Below are positions 33,868-39,462 of a stretch of 39,462 nt of DNA, piece after piece. How positions within the stretch are numbered: position 1 is the stretch's first letter; the number at the start of each line of letters is the position of its first letter. The stretch is from positions 1 to 39,462 of the forward strand of contig CAYSPJ010000040.1 in NCBI GenBank assembly GCA_964432875.1, written 5' to 3'. The notes below the pieces were generated by a model. The model had not been told where the DNA came from. It did no database searches and saw only the letters and a program-made list of their open reading frames with translations. The position numbers were made by a program, and so were the translations under genes. Origin of the DNA: JACJYE01 sp964432875. Its GTDB lineage: Bacteria; Bacteroidota; Bacteroidia; Chitinophagales; Saprospiraceae.

Positions 33868-35082
33868 ATGCCACACGCTTTGACTTTCCTTTGCATTTCA
33901 ACCTATTTTAAAGGGCAGGACTTCCTGAGCGCCTGCAAAGAAGCCGGCAATACCGTTTATCTGGTCACCCGCAAGTCTTTAGAACACGAACCCTGGCCGC
34001 GGGAAGCCATCGATGAATTTTTCTATATCGAATCGGATGACAACGGGCCAGAAAACCTGGACCGGCTATCCAGAGGAATGGCCTGGCTGATGCGCAGCCG
34101 CAAAGTGGACCGCATCGTCGCCCTGGATGATTTTGATGTAGAGAAAGCAGCTTTCCTGCGGGAGCAGTTCCGCATTCCGGGTATGGGGCAAACGACCTCG
34201 CACTACTTCCGCGATAAGCTGGCCATGCGTATCAAAGCCGCCGAAGCAGGCATCCGGGTGCCGGCTTTTTCTCCGCTCTTTAATGATGAAGCCATCAACC
34301 ACTACGTACAGGAAGTAAGCCCGCCTTGGGTCGTAAAACCGCGTGCGGAAGCTTCTGCTACCGGCATTAAAAAAGCCCATAGCGCGGAAGAGCTCTGGCA
34401 AATCATCCACGGCTTGGGCGATGAGCGGCACCGCTACCTCGTGGAGCAGTTTCGCCCGGGCGATGTGTATCATACCGATGCCCTGACGGTAGGGGGGAAA
34501 GTAGTATTTTGCCGCGTATCGCGTTATTTGAACACCCCGCTCGAAGTAGCCCATGGAGGAGGGATATTCCGCTCCCATACCGTCGCTTTCGGTAGCGAAG
34601 ACGACGAGGCGCTGCAACGCTTGAATGCCGATGTCATGCGGGGCTTCGGCATGCAATTTAGCGCTTCTCATACCGAGTTTATCAAGTGCCGGGAGGATGG
34701 CAAGTTTTACTTCCTGGAAACCTCTTCCCGCGTCGGGGGGGCACACCTGGCCGAGATGGTCGAGTTCTCTTCGGGCATCAACCTCTGGCGGGAGTGGGCA
34801 AAACTGGAAAATGCCGTAGCCCGAAAAGCCCCGTACCAATTGCCGGAAGCCCGGCAGGACTACACGGGTATCATCGTGTCGTTGTCTCGCTTCCAACATC
34901 CTGACGATGCTTCCTTCAACGATCCGGAAATTGTCTGGAGGTTAAAAAAAGACCATCATATCGGCATGATTGTCAAAGCGCCGTCGCGAGAGCAGGTATT
35001 GAGCTTGCTCGAAAAATATGCGGAGCGGATCGGGCAGGAGTTTCACGCTTCTGCTCCGGCCGACAAGAAGCCCTATCATTGA
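33868..35082 (+). CDS. ATP-grasp ligase-like protein
   Basis: A 404-residue protein with the three ATP-grasp parts: an N-terminal Rossmann-like preATP domain (VDRIVALDDFDVE), an ATP-binding lid (WVVKPRAEASATGIKKAHS, YLVEQFRPGDVYHTDAL) and the metal-binding end (FYFLETSSRVGGAHLAEM). Such enzymes join a carboxylate to an amine or thiol by an acyl-phosphate. The family resembles stand-alone peptide or carboxylate ligases, but no specific substrate is evident. It lies 57 bases after the aminopeptidase, probably the same transcript. Its last seven bases overlap the 3' end of the convergent cyclase. Confidence 0.85.
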   Translation: MPHALTFLCISTYFKGQDFLSACKEAGNTVYLVTRKSLEHEPWPREAIDEFFYIESDDNGPENLDRLSRGMAWLMRSRKVDRIVALDDFDVEKAAFLREQFRIPGMGQTTSHYFRDKLAMRIKAAEAGIRVPAFSPLFNDEAINHYVQEVSPPWVVKPRAEASATGIKKAHSAEELWQIIHGLGDERHRYLVEQFRPGDVYHTDALTVGGKVVFCRVSRYLNTPLEVAHGGGIFRSHTVAFGSEDDEALQRLNADVMRGFGMQFSASHTEFIKCREDGKFYFLETSSRVGGAHLAEMVEFSSGINLWREWAKLENAVARKAPYQLPEARQDYTGIIVSLSRFQHPDDASFNDPEIVWRLKKDHHIGMIVKAPSREQVLSLLEKYAERIGQEFHASAPADKKPYH

Positions 35083-38000
35083 GCCTGGTCGCGCAGCTGA
35101 TCTAGCCTTACTTTGAAGCTGTACCGAGGCGTCACTTTGTATAGGGCTTCGTATTGCTCAAGTGCAAGTTTGCGGTAGGGGCTATCCTGAGGAGAGAGCA
35201 GGTACAGTTCATAATGCACCGCAGCTTTCTGCCCGGCTCTCAGGCTTTGGCTTTCCAGCTCTTTTAGCTTGCCGATGGCTACATCCACTTGCTCGAGTTC
35301 ACGATACTGCTTTGCGGCGAGGATTTGCGCTTCAAAAAGCAAATCTGGATTGCCCAACTCGGTGGCGATTTCTAGCGCCTCGTTGACGAGAGGAGCAAGC
35401 CCATCTACTTGCTTCATTTCCAGGAGCACCAGGCCTTTCTCCGCCAGGCTCATACCCAGCACCAGGCGGTTGTTGATTTTGCGAGTAACATCAATAGCCC
35501 GATTGTAAAAATGCAGTGCGCGCTCGTACTGCTGGGAGTAATAAAAGACATCTCCCAGGGTGTTAAGCGCTTTGGCGATGCCTTTCTGGTAGCCCAGCTC
35601 TTCGCAGAGCATGAGGTTCTTCTGCAGGTATTCGATGGCTTGGTGAAAGCGCCCCTCAATGCTGTGCAGATCTCCGATGAGGCCCAGGGCGATGGCGATG
35701 CCTTGTTTGTCCCCTAATTGCTCGGTGAGCTCGAGGTCACGGCGGAAATTTTCCATGGCCTGGCGATAGTCGCCCTTACGCTCATACACGCTGCCGATGG
35801 AGCCGATGGCGATGGCCATAAGTTGCTTGTTGCCCAGCTCTTCGCTTAGCTCCAGGCCGCGCTGATAGGCGAGCAGGGCTTGGTCGTAGTCGCCCTTTTC
35901 GAAGAAGACGATACCAAGGTTAGTATAGAGTGTGGCCATACCTTGCTTGTCGTTATAGCGCTTGGAGACCTCCAACTGCTCTAGCTGGCAGTGGATGCCC
36001 TGCTCGTAGTCCCCTTGGTTCATAAAAGTGAGGCCGAGGTTGGCAGCGGCTTGGGCATTGGCTACTGGCTCGATAGTATCTCGGCCCAGGGCGATGCTCT
36101 TCTGCAGGTATTCTTTGGCTTCGTCATATTGGCCCTGGCGGAAACACAAGTTTCCGAGTTCACCGTAAGCCTTGGCTTTGCCCGCCTGATCATCGATCGA
36201 CTCGAACAAGCTGGAAGCGGCTTTGAGGAAGCGGTCAGCCCCGCCATAATCGCCCCGCAGCATGAGCAGCCGGCCCAAGTTGTTGTTCGCCTGTCCCAGC
36301 AGTAGGACGTCGCGCGATTGCTTGGCCAGCTTCAGGGCGCGCTGATATGTCTGTTCACACTCGTCCCAATGGCCAATCAACTCAAGCACTTTGCCTTTTT
36401 TCAGGTACGTTTGTATTTGATTGGCGGTGTCTTTCTGCCGGCCTAGCTTTTTGAGCAAGCGCTCATAGTATTCCAGGGCCTGCTGATTTTGATAATTGCT
36501 GCGAGCATAGTCCGCTGCTTTGAGCAGGTATTCACAAGTTTTTTCAAACACATCGGCCTGCTCGTAGTGGAAAGCCAGGTCAACGAAGCGCTCCTCCAGC
36601 TTATCGGTATAGAGCCGCTCCATAGAATCGGCGATTTCGCGATGCAACTGCTGCAGGCGGGCGCGCAGCTGCATGTCGTAAGCAGCTTCTCGCAACAAGG
36701 AATGGCGAAACATATAACGCAGCTCATTCATCGCTTGCCAGATTTGGCCTTCTTCGGCCTGCTGTACTTGCTCCTTGAGCAGCTTGGTGGTATTGCCATT
36801 GCGCTGGATAAACTCGGCCTGGTTTTTCATCACCTCCGAAAGCACCGGCAGCTCAAACTCCCGCCCGATGACCGCAGCCGCTTTCACCGTCTCTTTGACC
36901 AAGAGCGACAAACGGTCGATGCGGGCCATCAGGATGGCGTTGATCGAGCTGGACAGCTTGATGTTTTTGTCGCGGATGGTCCATTGCCCGTCCTGCTTTT
37001 CAATCAGCCCGCTTTCCATGAAGTACTCGATAATCTGTTCGAGGTAGAAAGGGTTGCTGTTGGAGGCGCGCGTGAGCAGCTCGAAGAATTCCTCGTGGAT
37101 GGGGCCGCCCAGCAGCCTTTCGGCGAAAGCGCGCACCGCAGCGGCGCTCAGGTTGCTTAGCCCGATTTCCAGGGCCGGGATGTTGTGCTCGCGCAGCATC
37201 TGGCGGCTGAGGATTTCCGGCTTGCCGCCGTCGTCGTTATAACGCGAAGTGATCAGGAGGAAGACGGCGTAAGCAGGAGACTGCCGCACCAGCTCTTCCA
37301 GCAGCTCGCGGGAGTTGTCGTCCAGCCAATGCCCATCCTCCAGCTCGACGACCAGGGGCTGGATTAGCGCCTCGGCCAAGATGAGGTTGATGATGGCCGC
37401 CAGGGTATTCTGATAGCGCCCCTTGGCATCGAGCTGCTCCCAGAGCGAGTCTTCATACACCAGGCCGAGTAAAGCTGCCAGCACCGATTTGGTGCGCGCC
37501 AGCTCGCGGCGTATCGCGCCTGCCCCCTGCTGCCCGTTGGCGGCCAGTTGGTCGAGCAACGACTCGTAGCGGGCCTCGAAGTTTTCCGTATTCTCTTCCG
37601 TGGAGCGCTCGGTATGCTGCTCGAAATAGTTGCGCAGGAAATAGATGAAGGGGTTGAAGGGCTTGCGCAAAATCTGGTCGGCCTGGCAAATGTGCCAGTG
37701 GGCTTTCTGCTGCCCGCACAGGATGTTTTTCAATTCGTAAGCCAGCCGGCTCTTCCCGATGCCCGCTTCACCATAGACGAAGGCGATGCCTGGCGACAGC
37801 CCATCGAAGATGGGCTGGGCAAATTCCAGCAGTTGTTGCAGCTCGGCATTGCGCCCTACCATCTCGCCGCCATAGACGGCCCGGCTTTCGTAATTGCGCC
37901 CGATGAGCTTGAAAGTCGGGATGCTGCCTTTGAAGCCCTTGTAGTGGATGTCGCCGTGATGGAGGAATTGAAAGGCTCGGTTTTTACGGATTTGCTCATC

Positions 38001-39104
38001 AGCCAGCACCTCTCCCCAGGCAGCATAGGTCATCAAGCGGGCCGCCAGGTTGACGTGGTTGCCCACCGCAGCATATTGGCAGCGCTCGGCACCACCCACG
38101 ATGCCGGTATAAGCCATGCCCACGGTGGCCCCCACCCGGTAGCGCAGGCCGCTCTGCTCCTGCAGCGGACGCAGGCCCTCGCGCAAAAAGTAGATGAATT
38201 CCAGGGCCCGCTCGATATTGTTCTCGAAAGAAATCGGCGCTCCGAAAAAGCCGATCATGACGCCGCCTTTGTCGCCAAAATCGATTTCTTTGAAATAGCC
38301 CGAGAAGTTGTTGATCTGCTCCAAGGCGATGGTAGTAAAAGCATCGAGCAGCTCATGGCTGTCCACCCCATCGAAAGAGATGAAGACGGTAACCGCCGTG
38401 CGGAACTCCCCATCCTGCTTGTACTTGGCCACCGCTTCGGGCAAAAAGCGGCGCGCCACGTCTCTGATAATGGGCGGCACGCCCACCGGAGTATTGGGCA
38501 GAGCGCTCATCGGCACGTTACCGCGCACTTTGTAAAAGCCCGGTTTGATGGTCTCCAGGGAAAACTGCCCAATGGGCAGCTTCAAGCGCAGCGCATCGTC
38601 AATCACGATATCCTGGCCTTTAGCTTCTATCTGGCATTGGGCGCATCCGTCAATAGGCAATCCCCGGAAGTAATAGGCCTTGTGCTGCCCGCCTACAATG
38701 CCCCAATCCACCGTTCCATAAGACAAGCCCAGCTTGATGCCGATGGTAAAATCGCCAAACTGGAACTGCCTTTGGCTAAAGAGGCCACGCGCCATCATCG
38801 CTGCCTGGACGATATCCCGCGGGCTGCTGCTGGCCTGTTCTGCCGGAAAAATTGCGGTGAAGGCGTCGCCCGCGAAGTAAGGGATGAAGCCCCCCTTCAT
38901 ATACACCAGCCGCACCAGCGGCTCAAATATCTCATTGAGGATGTTGGAAAGCTGCTCGGCACCCGGGGTGCCTTGCTGCATCAGGGCTTGGGTGAGGGGA
39001 GTGAAGCCAGAGAGATCAACAAAAAGGGTATAGGCTTCTAGTTGGCCCTGGGTTCGGCCATTCAAAAACTGCTCCTGGATGAAGTGCGGGATAAGGTTTT
39101 TCAC
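35076..39104 (-). CDS. Soluble-adenylyl-cyclase-like protein: tandem cyclase domains, NTPase and TPR array
   Basis: The protein has 1342 residues. Cyclase domain 1 (about 22-200) has metal aspartates Asp30 (FVDLSGFT) and Asp80 (FAGDAFTAIFP). Domain 2 (about 235-405) has the degenerate metal region DFGDKGGVMIGFFG and the catalytic-type YAAVGNHVNLAARLM. An AAA/NACHT-like NTPase follows, with Walker A YGEAGIGKSRL near 445-455. At least nine TPRs, several of the 40-residue type, occupy about 870-1290. The order matches mammalian sAC (ADCY10) and cyanobacterial or myxobacterial relatives, some of which are stimulated by bicarbonate. There is no signal peptide or membrane segment, so it is cytosolic. 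The cue and the cAMP target are unknown. Confidence 0.93.
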   Translation of the reverse strand: MKNLIPHFIQEQFLNGRTQGQLEAYTLFVDLSGFTPLTQALMQQGTPGAEQLSNILNEIFEPLVRLVYMKGGFIPYFAGDAFTAIFPAEQASSSPRDIVQAAMMARGLFSQRQFQFGDFTIGIKLGLSYGTVDWGIVGGQHKAYYFRGLPIDGCAQCQIEAKGQDIVIDDALRLKLPIGQFSLETIKPGFYKVRGNVPMSALPNTPVGVPPIIRDVARRFLPEAVAKYKQDGEFRTAVTVFISFDGVDSHELLDAFTTIALEQINNFSGYFKEIDFGDKGGVMIGFFGAPISFENNIERALEFIYFLREGLRPLQEQSGLRYRVGATVGMAYTGIVGGAERCQYAAVGNHVNLAARLMTYAAWGEVLADEQIRKNRAFQFLHHGDIHYKGFKGSIPTFKLIGRNYESRAVYGGEMVGRNAELQQLLEFAQPIFDGLSPGIAFVYGEAGIGKSRLAYELKNILCGQQKAHWHICQADQILRKPFNPFIYFLRNYFEQHTERSTEENTENFEARYESLLDQLAANGQQGAGAIRRELARTKSVLAALLGLVYEDSLWEQLDAKGRYQNTLAAIINLILAEALIQPLVVELEDGHWLDDNSRELLEELVRQSPAYAVFLLITSRYNDDGGKPEILSRQMLREHNIPALEIGLSNLSAAAVRAFAERLLGGPIHEEFFELLTRASNSNPFYLEQIIEYFMESGLIEKQDGQWTIRDKNIKLSSSINAILMARIDRLSLLVKETVKAAAVIGREFELPVLSEVMKNQAEFIQRNGNTTKLLKEQVQQAEEGQIWQAMNELRYMFRHSLLREAAYDMQLRARLQQLHREIADSMERLYTDKLEERFVDLAFHYEQADVFEKTCEYLLKAADYARSNYQNQQALEYYERLLKKLGRQKDTANQIQTYLKKGKVLELIGHWDECEQTYQRALKLAKQSRDVLLLGQANNNLGRLLMLRGDYGGADRFLKAASSLFESIDDQAGKAKAYGELGNLCFRQGQYDEAKEYLQKSIALGRDTIEPVANAQAAANLGLTFMNQGDYEQGIHCQLEQLEVSKRYNDKQGMATLYTNLGIVFFEKGDYDQALLAYQRGLELSEELGNKQLMAIAIGSIGSVYERKGDYRQAMENFRRDLELTEQLGDKQGIAIALGLIGDLHSIEGRFHQAIEYLQKNLMLCEELGYQKGIAKALNTLGDVFYYSQQYERALHFYNRAIDVTRKINNRLVLGMSLAEKGLVLLEMKQVDGLAPLVNEALEIATELGNPDLLFEAQILAAKQYRELEQVDVAIGKLKELESQSLRAGQKAAVHYELYLLSPQDSPYRKLALEQYEALYKVTPRYSFKVRLDQLRDQAQ

Positions 39105-39304
39105 AAATCGTAGTGCTCGTTCTGATATTTAGGCGGGCAAATTACACATTTTTGGCCGATGCAGGCAAATTTTGAGGCCAAACTTGGCGGGATATAGGCC
39201 TATCTATTGCACTCCGCTATCTGATAGCATCATGGATTTGGAAAATTATCAGCCGTCCCGATTCAAGGTATCGCTTTTCGCTTCTTCTCCTGAAAAAAGC
39301 CGCT

Positions 39305-39462
39305 CTAAGCCTCCCCCTCCCCGCTCTCTCCCTGGCGCAGCTCCTCCCGTACCCGCTTGACGTAGGCCTCATCTACTTCCAAGGCCCGGCAGATGGTGTC
39401 GTTGTCGAAACCCATCTTGATGAGGTTGCGGCAGGCCTCCGCTTTGCCTTCCGCTTTGCCTT
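39305..39462 (-). CDS. C-terminal end of an Rpn/PD-(D/E)XK transposase-family protein, truncated by window edge
   Basis: The minus strand encodes 51 residues and a stop at 39305-39307, and remains open at the right edge. The tail GKAEGKAEACRNLI, then MGFDNDTICRALEV and an acidic end, is the usual C-terminus of Rpn-family (recombination-promoting nuclease) and related PD-(D/E)XK proteins. Those have KAEGxAEG repeats followed by a short helix-turn-helix-like segment. The nuclease core lies outside. The 200 bases between this stop and the cyclase start show no gene. Confidence 0.75.
   Translation of the reverse strand, partial: GKAEGKAEACRNLIKMGFDNDTICRALEVDEAYVKRVREELRQGESGEGEA

Noticed and set aside
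37548..39041. A 497-codon open frame on the plus strand.
   Set aside because: It is fully antisense to the well-supported cyclase gene, has no recognisable domain, and is explained by GC-rich codon use in the real gene.
39172..39360. A 62-codon plus-strand frame.
   Set aside because: It overlaps the Rpn-type C-terminus on the opposite strand, which has clear family features; the plus-strand product is low-complexity.
1..39462. CRISPR arrays, complete insertion sequences, prophage modules, rRNA operons.
   Set aside because: No regularly spaced repeats, transposase genes, phage structural genes or rRNA sequence were seen on either strand.

Overview
The window looks like a draft contig from a Bacteroidota chromosome, most likely a Saprospirales/Lewinella-type organism. 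The evidence is a TonB-dependent receptor with a carboxypeptidase-like N-terminus, a secreted protease ending in a type IX secretion (T9SS) sorting tail, PD40/barrel envelope proteins, and repeated -7 promoter boxes of the Bacteroidota form TAnnTTTG (TACCTTTG three times, TATCTTTG, TATATTTG, TAATTTTG). GC content is moderate to high. Two runs of exactly 100 N (20602-20701, 25418-25517) are scaffold gaps. Each hides the 3' ends of two convergent genes.

Region 1 (1-3567) is the most unusual. It holds the C-terminal part of a TROVE/Ro60 (Rsr-type) RNA-binding protein with an intact vWA MIDAS. Thirty bases after its stop codon begins an intergenic stretch that folds as a closed RNA: a perfect 11-bp long-range end-to-end stem, two internal GCAA-tetraloop hairpins and a terminal T tract, so it is a candidate bacterial Y RNA. 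Directly after it lie four tRNA or tRNA-like genes (Asn-GTT, Gly-TCC, Lys-TTT, Phe-GAA) in about 430 bases. At least two carry stem defects. A PcfJ-domain protein converges on the array from the other strand. The arrangement suggests an RNA quality-control or tRNA-damage locus.

Region 2 (3623-11975, minus strand) encodes envelope and secreted functions: a TonB-dependent receptor, a secreted trypsin-like protease with a P-domain and T9SS tail, and a secreted M14 carboxypeptidase.

Region 3 (12225-20565) is a set of housekeeping and signalling genes: obgE with a downstream sugar-kinase/RapZ-C fusion; a minus-strand CBS-domain gene plus thioredoxin-like/tandem-USP fusion; a membrane adenylate cyclase; and uvrB.

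Region 4 (20702-30901) holds an MBL-fold hydrolase/GDPD-like pair, then two paralogous peptidase-MA/PD40/barrel proteins, one with an intact HELVH site and one with it destroyed. They flank a PadR-PspC envelope-stress operon whose operator and promoter can be read.

Region 5 (31187-35082) is esterase, leucyl aminopeptidase and ATP-grasp ligase. Convergent to it is a 1342-residue soluble-adenylyl-cyclase-like protein (tandem cyclase domains, NTPase, TPRs). The window ends in the C-terminus of an Rpn/PD-(D/E)XK-type protein.
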